From the NCBI GenBank assembly GCA_018828125.1, contig JAHJWB010000016.1, positions 1 to 64,000 of the forward strand: a stretch of 64,000 nucleotides of DNA, given 5' to 3'. Each line of letters opens with the position of its first letter. Position 1 is the first letter of the stretch. This document shows, piece after piece, positions 1 to 8,779 of the stretch. A model generated the notes under the pieces. That model saw only the letters and a list, made by a program, of their open reading frames with translations, did not search any database and was not told the DNA's origin. The translations under genes were made by a program, and so were the position numbers. The stretch comes from Gammaproteobacteria bacterium. Lineage in GTDB: Bacteria > Pseudomonadota > Gammaproteobacteria > Burkholderiales > Burkholderiaceae_C.

Positions 1-145
1 ACCTTCCCACAGAAAACTGCAGTGCTCCGACGCCTTCCGGCTTTGCCAGGGTCGGCGGTGTTCCATGGGGCATGTCGTCGCTGACATCGACCCAGCCGTT
101 GGGGAGGGAGATGCGGACGTCCGCGAACGTGCAGAATTGGTTCAT
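1..145 (-). CDS. Hypothetical protein, N-terminal fragment cut by window edge
   Basis: An open frame starts at the ATG complementary to 143-145 and runs off the left edge, so only about 48 residues are visible, beginning MNQFCTFADVRISLPNGW. The frame is stop-free and reads like real protein, but no motif identifies it. It is the first gene of a minus-strand series that continues with the zinc-ribbon and DMP19 genes upstream. Function unknown. Confidence 0.55.
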   Translation of the reverse strand, partial: MNQFCTFADVRISLPNGWVDVSDDMPHGTPPTLAKPEGVGALQFSVGR

Positions 146-234
146 CGTTTGAGAATCGGAGGGTGGAGTCGAAAGTCCGCTGTTGGCCGAATTCTGCCCC
201 ACGGCGAAGGACACTAGCGGGCCCAAAGCGGAAG

Positions 235-579
235 TCACGTCCGCGCTCGATGCGCGTACTTTTCGGCGAATGCCCTTGCCTCTGCCATGTTCGCTGGATA
301 GCGAACAAGAGAGCCGTCGGCCTCGTGCACCGACTGGAAACGGAACCCGCAGCCTACCAAGAACTCCACCTTGCGCCACTGCTCAACGTCGGTCATCTTC
401 GGGGCAGAGAACTTGCGATTGAGCATCACCATTTCAGCGCGGCACTGGGGGCAAAGCCGGGGCGTGTCGCTGTCGGGCTTGCGGAACGCCTTTCGGCAAT
501 TGAAGCAAACGTAGGGGAAAAAGTGCTGCTGGTCCGCCCGGGGTTTTGCGAAATACGAGTGATGTTTGAATGTCTTCAT
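235..579 (-). CDS. Small zinc-ribbon protein, function unknown
   Basis: A 114-residue protein with two CxxC pairs spaced like a zinc ribbon (CFNCRKAF near residue 25 and LCPQCRAEM near residue 43), so it probably binds one Zn ion. It has no signal peptide or membrane segment and is probably cytosolic. The start ATG fits the end of coding character. The plus-strand frame across the same bases lacks such motifs and is a shadow. A nucleic-acid or protein-binding role is possible from the zinc ribbon alone, but nothing here specifies it. Confidence 0.7.
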   Translation of the reverse strand: MKTFKHHSYFAKPRADQQHFFPYVCFNCRKAFRKPDSDTPRLCPQCRAEMVMLNRKFSAPKMTDVEQWRKVEFLVGCGFRFQSVHEADGSLVRYPANMAEARAFAEKYAHRART

Positions 580-680
580 TGCCGCCGCCGGTGTCCGTTT
601 CTGGCCGGATTTTGCCTCACAGCGAGGGGCTTGCGAGCCCGAAGCGGCTAGTCGCTTCGCCCGAATGCAGAGGCGGTGAT

Positions 681-1253
681 TTAGTACAAACCGTGCGTCC
701 TAGCGAACGCTTCGCAGCGCTCGCCCAGCTTGTCTGGGTCTTTCCAAAACGGCTTGTCAACGCTGTCGAGCGCCGCGTCCAGTCCCTCAATCTCCGGCAG
801 CAAGTCTCTCCGAGTTTGTACATCGACGGGTACAGGAAGATCGCCGAAGAGCAATTCTTTGGCGCGCATGGTGAGCTGAAGCGACTGTGTCGCTTCCATG
901 TCCATCAGGCCACTTAACGCATGCCCGTAAAGAGATCCGGAATGATTCCAGAAGAACTGGTGAAAGCCCCCGTTGTAGACCTCGCCGACTAGGCACGATA
1001 CGGCGTAGTAGGTCTTCTCTGCTTCGCCGAGCGTATCGAAGCCGCCCTGGCCATGAACCCGATCTACCAACGCCTTCCAGTACAGCCGTTCAGGACTCTT
1101 TTCGTAAAGACGCTCTTGCTCTCTGCGCTTCTTACCATCTTCTATACGCTGCCTGTAACCCCCCTTGCATGGCATGCAAAGACCGTCGTTCTTGGCGGCC
1201 GTATCTGGATGAATGGAATCACCGCAAGACTTACAGGGCAATCGTTGAATCAT
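681..1253 (-). CDS. DMP19/DUF4375 family protein
   Basis: A 190-residue protein. The N-terminus carries a small CxxC...CxxC zinc knuckle (residues about 7-30, CKSCGDSI and CMPCKGG), followed by a charged stretch. The core from about residue 80 holds the signature YNGGFHQFFWN of the DMP19/DUF4375 family, a helical fold also found among bacterial immunity-like proteins. The zinc knuckle in front of this domain is a variation I cannot place. It lies alone on the minus strand, divergent from the secreted protein at 1568. The family match is from motif recognition; the biochemical role is unknown. Confidence 0.7.
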   Translation of the reverse strand: MIQRLPCKSCGDSIHPDTAAKNDGLCMPCKGGYRQRIEDGKKRREQERLYEKSPERLYWKALVDRVHGQGGFDTLGEAEKTYYAVSCLVGEVYNGGFHQFFWNHSGSLYGHALSGLMDMEATQSLQLTMRAKELLFGDLPVPVDVQTRRDLLPEIEGLDAALDSVDKPFWKDPDKLGERCEAFARTHGLY

Positions 1254-1567
1254 TGAGGAAATCGAGCTGGGATTTTGATCTGAGTCTGCTTCTGCACACT
1301 ACTGCGAATGGCTGGTTGTGGCCGTCAGGGGCCGACCGCCGAATAATTGGCCGCCGTTCTCATCAAACTGAGGCAATGTATGCAACCGTCCAAATGAGGC
1401 TAGCGGACTTCGCGCCACCCATTCATTCGTCCAATGCGTCATCGTGTGTGGCAACCGTTTCGCGAGGCTGAGCTAGTGTCGCGTGCGAAGCATTCTTCAG
1501 CGTCTGCATTGAGGATAAAGTATCGACCACGCCACATGGCGGCTATTTAAAGAACTCAAGGGAAACA
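1254..1567. repeat. Intergenic stretch with a short dispersed repeat motif
   Basis: No gene is supported here. It contains GAATGGCTGGTTGTGGCCG (1306-1324), which recurs with one mismatch at 3925-3943. A related piece, TGGCCGAATTCTGCC, is present both near 184-198 and near 3938-3952. These look like copies of a short intergenic repeat family rather than coding sequence. The end of the stretch supplies the promoter and ribosome-binding region (AAGGGAAACA) of the gene at 1568. Confidence 0.5.
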
Positions 1568-2446
1568 ATGTTCAATGCTTGCCGTGCAGCGCTTGTCGCT
1601 TGCACTGTTTTTACCGCGTCATCCGCATTCGCAATTCTGCCGCAGCAGGGTATGTGGGGTATTGGATCGGAAGTGAATGGCAAGCCGGGTCGCGGCATCC
1701 AGCTTGATCGTCAAGGCGGAAAGTACATCATCATCACTTACTTCGGCTACCGGCCTGACGGCACGTCAATGTTCCTGCAGGCAAGCGGCCAAATCAGTGA
1801 TAGCAAACTATTCTCCGGTCAACTTACGGAGTTCAAGGGTGGTCGACATTTGGGCGGTCCCGCACGAGACGGCGAGGTAGCACGGGTCATCGGCCCTGTA
1901 GTCATCGAATTCGACAGCACAACATCCGGCACTATCACTTTACCTGGAGAGGCGCCTCAGCGTCTTAGCCGCTACCAATACGAAGACCACCTAGCTCGAG
2001 TCAATAATAAGTTCGAGTACGCAGTTTTTGACCGACAGGGAAAAACAGCGACCAAGGTCAATGGTCAGATAAACGCGTCAGCAGATAGCTTCTCGATGAC
2101 GGAGACGTACCAGGGAGGTGAAACATGTCAGTATTCAGGCGATTTCCGCCGTACTGGCGATTCGTTCGCTTCCCGAGGTGTAGCTAAGTGCACGCTGATG
2201 CTACCGATATTGGGAGCCAAACTTGACAGGTATCAAATTGCGGATCTAAGAGTGGATGAGTACGGGATGTTATCCGGCCGCATTTACCTTAGCACCTCAC
2301 AAGACGAGCTTCCAAATGCCCCCTACCGGGTCCAAAGACATATGCAGGGCGTTTGTATACCGGTAAAGCCAGACCAGCCACAGCAGAGCACGCGTTGTGA
2401 GCCGTGGCAACTGGGTATGGACTACGGAGATGTTTGGGAGTGGTAG
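1568..2446 (+). CDS. Secreted hypothetical protein
   Basis: A 292-residue protein with a clear Sec signal peptide (basic start, hydrophobic residues about 6-18, likely cleavage after AFA at residue 22). The mature part opens LPQQGMWGIGSEVNGKPGRG, a pattern seen in exported beta-proteobacterial proteins of unknown role. It contains several cysteines (CQYSGDF, KCTLML, CIPVKP, RCEPW) that could form disulfides in the periplasm. A good Shine-Dalgarno (AAGGGA) precedes the ATG. No enzyme motif was recognised. Confidence 0.7.
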   Translation: MFNACRAALVACTVFTASSAFAILPQQGMWGIGSEVNGKPGRGIQLDRQGGKYIIITYFGYRPDGTSMFLQASGQISDSKLFSGQLTEFKGGRHLGGPARDGEVARVIGPVVIEFDSTTSGTITLPGEAPQRLSRYQYEDHLARVNNKFEYAVFDRQGKTATKVNGQINASADSFSMTETYQGGETCQYSGDFRRTGDSFASRGVAKCTLMLPILGAKLDRYQIADLRVDEYGMLSGRIYLSTSQDELPNAPYRVQRHMQGVCIPVKPDQPQQSTRCEPWQLGMDYGDVWEW

Positions 2447-2607
2447 CGCAGTCTCAGGATCACACCGTTGCGTTCTCACACTGCAGTCTGCTAGTGGTCA
2501 CATCCAGGACCGCCCCACCAAACCTTAGTAGCAACTATAAGTTTAGGGATGCTGCGGTCGTGCGATCACCACCCGCGAAGACGCGGAACGACCGCTTCTG
2601 GCCGGTT

Positions 2608-3831
2608 TCAGGCACTAACCATCGCAAGGCTGGTCGCGCGCTCCTTCAACCAACTCATGCAATCCTCATTCGGAAAATCGATGACCTCATATCGAGGCAA
2701 CACATAGGGAAGCAGCTTGGCGGTGGCACCAACACACTCAAGAAAGTCGCTCATCGAAACCACAAGGGGCTCCGCATCCACCTCCTCAAGCAGGAAGACC
2801 AAGTCCGCTTTCGGCAGCCAAGTGTGCACGCCGTTGGTCAGCACTGCGTAACTGATGAGTTGACCGTCTTCCTTCCTCTCCACGAGCACCTGCGATGCGA
2901 CAAACACGTCAATCCCGGACTTCTCGTGTAAGCCTTCGAGGGCCTGTTTCTGCTCGGCGTAACCGCTGACCAAGAACTCGCGCTGGAGTCGCCGCAGCTT
3001 CTTGCCAGGTTCACCCGCTGGATGCCACGCCGTCCAGCTCCCATCGGTCAGCTTGAACATCTCGTCGGACAGTGGCCTGGACTCCTCTAGAAGTATGGAC
3101 CGCGCTTGTTCAACAAGGTCGCCCAATGCAACCGGGTCGTCCGCACTGCAGACGAGCAAGCAGACCCGGTTGGGGACCATCACCACTGGATTGGAACCAA
3201 TCGGTAGCTGCCAGATGAGCTCTTGCACCAGCATACGCGGGGCATCGTAGTAGTCCCCGTAGTGTGAGGAAAATAGGCCCGGGCTGACCTGATGAAATGA
3301 CGGAGCGGCCTTGTGACGGAGGTTATCTATGGCCACCGCAAGTAATTGCTCGAAACTCTTGCCCCATCTCGTCATGGCATCGCTACCAATCTGCGTGATA
3401 CTCAGCTCGCTGTCGATAGCCAAGGCCATGCCTAACTCGTCAGACAAAGGGCGAAACTCCATGACAAACGTGAGTGGCTTGTCGTCGCCCCCCTCAATGC
3501 GCACCAAGTCCATACCGGAGAGATTTCTGAGCACCGGCAGAAGCTGCTCTTTGACATCTTCGTAACCAACATCTTGCGTGTTCGGCGTGACGACACCTTG
3601 GACGAAACGGTCCAACTGCTCCCTTCGCAGCTTCGGCTCTGCGCGACTGTAGTCAAGGAAGATGTTTTGCAGGTATATCAGCCCTCCGCCCGATTGTTGA
3701 ATCTGAAATTTTTCCCTATCCAATGTAAAAGTGCTTGTAGGCCAAGCGCGCTGCAGCGCATTCAGGACGGTGTCGGCGAATTTTTGCTGGTCAACGGGAC
3801 GATTGATGAGTTTTCTAAGAATGGACAGCAT
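2608..3831 (-). CDS. DUF1444 (YtpQ-like) family protein
   Basis: A 407-residue protein. Its middle (about 130-270) has the order of features I associate with DUF1444/YtpQ: an ILPVIR-like segment (LLPVLRNLSGMD), then LLAVAIDNL, then a DYYDAPRMLVQELIW segment, and a VVMVPNRVCLLVCS strand before an acidic loop. The C-terminal third (about 300-407) is an extension relative to the roughly 270-residue Bacillus family members. It has no signal peptide or membrane helix. It is a single-gene unit on the minus strand; the role of the family is not established. Confidence 0.55.
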   Translation of the reverse strand: MLSILRKLINRPVDQQKFADTVLNALQRAWPTSTFTLDREKFQIQQSGGGLIYLQNIFLDYSRAEPKLRREQLDRFVQGVVTPNTQDVGYEDVKEQLLPVLRNLSGMDLVRIEGGDDKPLTFVMEFRPLSDELGMALAIDSELSITQIGSDAMTRWGKSFEQLLAVAIDNLRHKAAPSFHQVSPGLFSSHYGDYYDAPRMLVQELIWQLPIGSNPVVMVPNRVCLLVCSADDPVALGDLVEQARSILLEESRPLSDEMFKLTDGSWTAWHPAGEPGKKLRRLQREFLVSGYAEQKQALEGLHEKSGIDVFVASQVLVERKEDGQLISYAVLTNGVHTWLPKADLVFLLEEVDAEPLVVSMSDFLECVGATAKLLPYVLPRYEVIDFPNEDCMSWLKERATSLAMVSA

Positions 3832-3976
3832 AAAAATAAGCGTAGCCTAAAACTGAGAATGGCCTATCGGCGCTTGCCAGCGTTCCTATATGGCTCAAAA
3901 CTGCTCCAACCGGAGAGCGATGATGAATGACTGGTTGTGGCCGAATTCTGCCGAAAAAAAGCCCCTGAGCAGCGGG

Positions 3977-4053
3977 TTGCCGAGATGTCATCGGTGCAGG
4001 CGGAGTGGTCAGATCGGAATGGACTCAGTGTTCAGGTGCGGCCGGAATACGCA
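3977..4053 (+). repeat. 77-bp dispersed repeat, copy A (inverted copy at 60731-60807)
   Basis: This stretch matches the reverse complement of 60731-60807 with only a few differences. Just before it lies the GGTTGTGGCCG motif shared with 1306-1324. In both places the repeat can be translated as the same peptide (PRCHRCRRSGQIGMDSVF), and at 60.8 kb that peptide has become the N-terminus of a longer reading frame. It is intergenic here. Confidence 0.8.
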
Positions 4054-4079
4054 GGGATACATCACGTTAGCGCTCGCAT

Positions 4080-4544
4080 ATGAACTTTGACCAATTTATT
4101 GCACATCTAGATGGCCAATCCTGGTCGGTGCGAAACAAGTCATTCGCCAGCAAAACATTCGGCGAATGGCAGGTCTCGTTCATACGCATGGGAGGAAAGT
4201 TCCAGCTTCCCGGCTCGGTCGCATTTGTGGTTTGCGTCAGGCGGCGCGGCATGCGTAACCTGGATAAAGAGTCCCTTGAAGTTGAAAAGGAACCGCATGC
4301 CTATCCTTTCAAGCTCAGCCTTCAAGAAATTGAGTCTGGCGACTTTCAATACCGTAGCAAATCTCTTCGTTACGATCACAGCAACCGCCCGGTTGATTCC
4401 GACTGGTCCTTGTTGGCAATGCATCTGGAAAGAACGATTCCAGCTTGGCTGCGCCGCCTCACGCGCGAAGCGCTGATCACACAAGTGAGTAGGTTCGGCG
4501 AGTCGGGCTACATCGAGAGAATTTGGCTTGAGGATTTGAAGTGA
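4080..4544 (+). CDS. Hypothetical cytosolic protein
   Basis: A 154-residue protein starting at an ATG just after the repeat. The sequence is rich in charged and aromatic residues (FGEWQVSFIRMGG, FAVVxx-like strands, WLLRR-type helix) and has no signal peptide. It reads like an alpha/beta domain of unknown family. It stands alone on the plus strand among short intergenic repeats, like the other single-gene units in the first 6 kb. I do not recognise it. Confidence 0.55.
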   Translation: MNFDQFIAHLDGQSWSVRNKSFASKTFGEWQVSFIRMGGKFQLPGSVAFVVCVRRRGMRNLDKESLEVEKEPHAYPFKLSLQEIESGDFQYRSKSLRYDHSNRPVDSDWSLLAMHLERTIPAWLRRLTREALITQVSRFGESGYIERIWLEDLK

Positions 4545-4968
4545 CCTCACCACCGGGGTGCCGCGCTAACTAGTCCGTCAATGGGAAGCCAAAATGCTGC
4601 GAATTTTGGTTCCCTCCGCTGCGCTCCGACGCACGCTACGTCCAATGTTGAGCGTCCGCTTTCATTTGAGGTGACCGGCCGCTCCTGGCCGCTTGCGACC
4701 GCTGACTGAGGATACCTTCTGTGGGTGTTCATGGTGCCTGACTGACCGGTCACCATCGCCGGAATGCGCAATTTGGATCTTGTCTTGATTTCCGGTGCCA
4801 ACGAGTTAGACCACAGAGATGGATATCGGTCGCATGTGTTACGGGCGGCTCGACCGTCGCCGTGTCGAGTTGCATTGCCGAGTTGTTGAAGGAGGTCCAG
4901 ACCCTCATTGGTATCAAAGCGCTCTTGCCTAATGAAGGATTGAGATCTGTGAGGCTCATGAAGTGAAA
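4545..4968. other. Gene-poor stretch with a bulged hairpin
   Basis: No reliable gene. At 4583-4614 the DNA folds as GGGAA-(G)-CCAAAAT / ATTTTGG-TTCCC, a 12-bp stem with a single unpaired G and a 7-nt loop. The wider stretch 4564-4654 is bounded by CGCTAAC and GTTGAGCG, near-inverted ends reminiscent of an integron attC site, though no integrase or cassette array is present. A further dispersed motif (CCGCTCCTGGCCGC) lies near 4680. A short open frame near 4839-4965 has no recognisable content. Confidence 0.35.
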
Positions 4969-5439
4969 TCAGTGAGCCTCGGCAGTTGCAAGTGCCAGGA
5001 TGCGTTGCGCCTGTACGCCTTGTTCAAGTGCAGCTCGCGGGGTTTGGCCGTTCAGGGCTAGCGCAGGCGTCTCCAAAAAAGCGAGAACTTGCCAGCCAGT
5101 TGTCGCGCCAAGAGCTATGCCCAAAGGCTGTAATACAGGCCACACATTGGGTTCGAACTGCCAGCGCGGCAGCTTGAACCCTCGGCGAAGATTGGAGACG
5201 CCAATGCAACGGTGCGACTTGATCCAGGAATTGATGGTTACTCGGCTAGTCCCAGCCAGACCTGCGGCTTCGTCAGTCGTGATCATGTCGGCCGCGTCTA
5301 TACGGTCGCGGCGGTACTGTGCCCCTGAGCTCATTACCGAAGCCGACAGGGCCGCGGATGCATAAGGCTCTGATGCCGGGTCCTGGCGATCATAGATATT
5401 GGCGTGCGCAATCGGTGAGGTGATGGAACGGGTATTCAT
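4969..5439 (-). CDS. HTH regulator / Xre-MbcA-ParS-like antitoxin
   Basis: A 156-residue protein. A helix-turn-helix lies around residues 50-85 (ITTDEAAGLAGTSRVTINSW) and the C-terminal third resembles the MbcA/ParS/Xre toxin-binding region (LGIALGATTGWQVLAFLETP, then TPRAALEQG). Proteins of this kind normally precede a RES-domain toxin. Here the next 400 bp downstream hold no RES gene, so it is an orphan or has lost its partner. Its ATG overlaps the stop of the upstream ORF (ATGA), suggesting co-transcription. Confidence 0.55.
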   Translation of the reverse strand: MNTRSITSPIAHANIYDRQDPASEPYASAALSASVMSSGAQYRRDRIDAADMITTDEAAGLAGTSRVTINSWIKSHRCIGVSNLRRGFKLPRWQFEPNVWPVLQPLGIALGATTGWQVLAFLETPALALNGQTPRAALEQGVQAQRILALATAEAH

Positions 5440-5837
5440 GGTTGCTTCAATCCATGGGCGTCAGAGGCGCGTTGCACAGGTTGTGCTTTGCAGCCGAAAA
5501 AAAGCCAAATGCCGGTCCCATGTGAACACCACCGTTGGCTCTCCGCTAAGCGCTCAGGCGAGCATCCTCGATCACTCCTGAGAAACAGGCTTGCCGTCGC
5601 AACGCTGCGCCACTGTGAAACTCGACTGGAAAGGGTGCTCTCCCGACTGGTGAGCGAGTGCAGCTTGAGGGTCACAGTCAAGGTCCCGATGACAGCCATC
5701 AGGACGTTCATCATTGCTTGGGCCAGAACTCCTGCTTCGAAAGGAAGTAATTCGCCAAGGGAGCGAATGGCTGCGTAGTTAGCACCCGGGATCGCTTCTC
5801 GCCGCGCATGTACCAAAGCCATCGTCTCGATCTCCAC
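5436..5837 (-). CDS. Questionable upstream partner ORF of the HTH gene
   Basis: A 133-residue frame overlapping the HTH gene by the ATGA arrangement typical of operons. The first 55 residues (GELLPFEAGVLAQAMMN, a hydrophobic VLMAVIGTLTV stretch) look protein-like. The remainder is Ser/Arg/Cys-rich and reads like an out-of-frame sequence, so this may be a frameshifted remnant. An inverted repeat GTGTTC...GAACAC (5846-5851/5866-5871) sits just upstream and could be an operator. Confidence 0.3.
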   Translation of the reverse strand: MEIETMALVHARREAIPGANYAAIRSLGELLPFEAGVLAQAMMNVLMAVIGTLTVTLKLHSLTSRESTLSSRVSQWRSVATASLFLRSDRGCSPERLAESQRWCSHGTGIWLFFGCKAQPVQRASDAHGLKQP

Positions 5838-6060
5838 AGGCAGTTGTGTTCACTATAGCTCGGTGGAACACATTATATCAATTTGGTTAATTCCGCAAAA
5901 TTCGTAAATTTTGTACAGTGCCGACTTCCACTTTTATTTGCAGATCAGCAGTCCACCCAAATTAGTAGGCTCGTTATCCTGTCCGTAGGCACAGACAGGG
6001 CAACAACGATATAAGTCGCGATTGCACGGTTAGGTGAAAGATTTATCGGCTATCTAACTC
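5838..6060. other. AT-rich leader; candidate left end of the Tn7-like element
   Basis: Base composition turns AT-rich at about 5870. A TGTACAGTGCCGAC string starts at 5912. Tn7 and Tn402 relatives begin with TGT and carry several transposase-binding repeats inside each end. The matching inverted end was not found within the window, so assignment as the true end is a guess. The region also holds the promoter for the tns-like operon. Confidence 0.3.
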
Positions 6061-6831
6061 TTGCCATCTAGCCCAAATGAGCGTATCACTGCAATCCCAA
6101 CAACTCCATGGCTGCCACATGGCAGCTTGCTGAAGGTGGACGCAGATCGTGCTAACGCGGTGAGGGCTGGCAGTCCTTTGAGGGCTAGTCAGGTGCTGCG
6201 TGCAGCGATTAAAGCACGCGGGGGTAAGGTTGGATCGATCACCTTTTTCTATAGTGCTAAAAACTCACGCGACATCGTTTTTCCAAACGAGGTTTGTTTT
6301 GCTTGCGGCTTGTTACTCGAAGCCGACGAGTCGGTTAAAAGCTATGACTTTGATCCCGACAGGATCCAAAAGCAATTATCCGAATTAGGATTTGAAGGGA
6401 GCATTCCCACTGCAATCGTATGGAGATGGAATGAACGTCCGCTCCTTCAGCTTGTACGGCGAACTGGAACCGCGTTAACACTATCTAAGAAAGAGGAAGC
6501 ACTGCACAGCGCTGAATTAATTGACTTCGACTGGAAGCTCTTTGATGAGCAATCTGTCGAACAGCAGTCGAGACTGATACATGATTGGATTCATGTCGCA
6601 CCAGTTCTCGCTCTGCATGGCGCGGAGGTTTCAGCTCAATGGCGCTTTCTTAGCGAACAGGTGAAAGCTAGATGTGCGAAGCCAACTACTTTAGGAGCAC
6701 TTCGGGATTCTGGTATAGCTCAGTGGCCACTCGTTTTTACCACTGTTTTTCGATTGACTCAGTTGTCAGTTTTGACGACGGATATTAATTTGAATCCACT
6801 GAGTGCAGCTACAGTGGTGAAAGGTAGGTAA
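6061..6831 (+). CDS. TnsA-like protein of the Tn7-type element
   Basis: A 256-residue protein, first gene of a four-gene transposition operon where Tn7 relatives place tnsA, the endonuclease that cuts the 5' ends of the element. The segment NEVCFACGLLLEADESVKSY resembles the TnsA active-site Glu helix followed by its acidic strand. The expected later Asp and Glu/Gln-x-Lys are not evident: the aligned stretch is IPTAIVWRWNE...LLQLVRR. So it may be catalytically dead or too diverged to judge. The only start at this end is TTG; a GTG at about 6136 is an alternative. It is separated from tnsB by 2 bp. Assignment rests mainly on context. Confidence 0.5.
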   Translation: MPSSPNERITAIPTTPWLPHGSLLKVDADRANAVRAGSPLRASQVLRAAIKARGGKVGSITFFYSAKNSRDIVFPNEVCFACGLLLEADESVKSYDFDPDRIQKQLSELGFEGSIPTAIVWRWNERPLLQLVRRTGTALTLSKKEEALHSAELIDFDWKLFDEQSVEQQSRLIHDWIHVAPVLALHGAEVSAQWRFLSEQVKARCAKPTTLGALRDSGIAQWPLVFTTVFRLTQLSVLTTDINLNPLSAATVVKGR

Positions 6832-6833
6832 AA

Positions 6834-8771
6834 ATGGGAAATAGAAAATGCGGTCCCGAATTACTTGACACATCCTATTGGCCTTCGGTCAGTATTGAAC
6901 TGCTTAGTCAAGACGAGCTTGTCAGGTTTAACAGATGCAAAAATGCAGTGCAGGCAGCTTGCGATGGCATTAAGTCTGGAGAGATCGCGAAAAGGTTTGA
7001 CGTCTCATCAAGTCTGCTTAGCTACTATATTAAAAGATGTACAAGAACGGCTTCTGATGGGCGACTTGTTGGATTCAGAGCACTTGTTAAGGGGAGTGAG
7101 CGGCTCGAATATACCAGAACAGCCGAATCAACCAATCATGGCTATCGTGGAGCCGGGCTAGCCGGTGCGTTTCGCCAACTTCTCTTCAGATATGAAAAAT
7201 CTGCTGCTTGGCTGGCCTTGAAACTTGAACCTAGCGACGAGCGGAAAATTCAACCTGGCAGTTTAAATATATCAGGACTTCACCAAAAATTTCTGGATCA
7301 ACTGAAGATTGAAGGATGCACAGATGCAGAATATCCATTCATAGCAAAAAGATGCGGATATGAGGCTTTTGCAGCACATTTAAATAAATCGATAAACGAA
7401 GGTAACGCCGCGCTGGCTGTTATGAAATATGGGAAATCTGCTGCTCAAGCCCCTGGAAGAAACACTGGAAAAATCGCTCTTTTAAGACCCATGTTTCCGT
7501 TTGAGAGGGTGGCCTATGATGAATATAATCTTCCCAATATATCAATTATTGAAATCACCACTGATGATGGTAGCTTTTGTATTCCGATCAGTAGAGGCTG
7601 GTTCTGCCCCATAGTGGATTTCGATAGTTATGCTATATTGGGCTATTCGCTATCTATTGCGGAAAATTTCAACTCAGCAAATTTAACGCAGGCGTTTGAA
7701 AAATCTATAAACCCACCGCCATATGTAGGGCATGAATTCTTTGATGATCTTCCTCGGTTAAGTGGCCAAGGCTTACCGAGTGAAATTGCGCCCGGCGTGA
7801 AAGGGCGACGTATTTCTATACTTTGTCTTGACAATCATCTCTCACATTTCTCCAATAGTATCTTGATTGGCCTCAGGAAAAAAACAGGAGTCGCCATAAC
7901 ATATGGCAAGGTGCGGAGTTGGGTTGAGAGGAACGTAGTTGAGCGGATATTTTCTATTCTTCAGCGGCGTCTGGTAAAGCTTGCATCCACAACTGGTTCT
8001 GGCTCGTCAGATTTCAGAGTAAATGACCCCGTTGGAAATGCCGTAAAGTTTAAAATAAATCTTTCTCAACTGACCGCATTGATTGCAAATATAGTTAGGC
8101 GATATAACGCCACACGACTATCGGCGATATTTGGGTCTACCCCTAATGAAAAGGTGGCTCGAGAGTGGTCTGATCGTGCCCGACTACAGATCGTCCCAAA
8201 GTATCAGGAGGAATTTGTGAGTGATTCAAAAATTTCAATTGAATCCAGGTGGGTAACCGTGCGCGGAGACCGTGCCGTTCATCGGACGCCATATATTCAA
8301 TTGGACAACGTTCCTTACACAAATGATATTCTTCGCCAAAGCTGGAGTCTTATTGGGAAAAAGCTGCTCGTAGAAATCGGGAATGATTACAGAACCGTTC
8401 TTGCATTTAGGGAAGATGGAACGGAGTTTGGAAAACTTTCCGTAAGCGGAGCATGGGCATTGCATCCCCACACAAGGGAGGTCCGGAGAGAGATCTTCCA
8501 ACTAATTCGAGCAGGAGCGTTCGATGCGCGATCTTCTGATCCAGTACTTCACTACCAAGACAAATTGGCACGAGAAGCATTAAAATCAAATAAAAGTGGT
8601 CGCAAGCCAAAATTAACTAGCGAGGCCAATAAATTGGCGAGAGCAATACAAGCGGATTCTGGTGAGAATAAAAGCGATCTGAATTATAAAGTCACATCTG
8701 GGGTATTGGTGAATGAAAAGCCATTGAAATCGAACAATAGGCGATCCTTTTTTAGTCCTGAACGTAAATAG
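6834..8771 (+). CDS. tnsB: TnsB/TniA-type DDE transposase
   Basis: A 645-residue Mu/Tn7/IS481-type integrase-fold transposase that joins transposon 3' ends to target DNA. An N-terminal HTH lies at about 35-70 (GEIAKRFDVSSSLLSYYI). The catalytic triad reads D229 (ERVAYDEYN), D333 (LCLDNHLSHFS) and E370 (RNVVERIFSIL), with D333-E370 spacing near the D-35-E norm. A beta-barrel-like C-terminal region follows (about 440-520), then a Lys-rich tail that may contact TnsC. The frame is AT-rich, unlike flanking genes, suggesting recent acquisition. A GGTAGG-like site precedes the ATG. Confidence 0.85.
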   Translation: MGNRKCGPELLDTSYWPSVSIELLSQDELVRFNRCKNAVQAACDGIKSGEIAKRFDVSSSLLSYYIKRCTRTASDGRLVGFRALVKGSERLEYTRTAESTNHGYRGAGLAGAFRQLLFRYEKSAAWLALKLEPSDERKIQPGSLNISGLHQKFLDQLKIEGCTDAEYPFIAKRCGYEAFAAHLNKSINEGNAALAVMKYGKSAAQAPGRNTGKIALLRPMFPFERVAYDEYNLPNISIIEITTDDGSFCIPISRGWFCPIVDFDSYAILGYSLSIAENFNSANLTQAFEKSINPPPYVGHEFFDDLPRLSGQGLPSEIAPGVKGRRISILCLDNHLSHFSNSILIGLRKKTGVAITYGKVRSWVERNVVERIFSILQRRLVKLASTTGSGSSDFRVNDPVGNAVKFKINLSQLTALIANIVRRYNATRLSAIFGSTPNEKVAREWSDRARLQIVPKYQEEFVSDSKISIESRWVTVRGDRAVHRTPYIQLDNVPYTNDILRQSWSLIGKKLLVEIGNDYRTVLAFREDGTEFGKLSVSGAWALHPHTREVRREIFQLIRAGAFDARSSDPVLHYQDKLAREALKSNKSGRKPKLTSEANKLARAIQADSGENKSDLNYKVTSGVLVNEKPLKSNNRRSFFSPERK

Positions 8772-8779
8772 GTGCCACG

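Noticed and set aside
163..651. Long plus-strand frame over the zinc-ribbon gene
   Set aside because: It is antisense to a frame with two CxxC pairs and has Arg/His-rich, unnatural composition.
5912..5925. Claim that TGTACAGTGCCGAC is the proven left end of the Tn7-like element
   Set aside because: No matching inverted copy or target-site duplication was found in the window, so it is kept only as a candidate.
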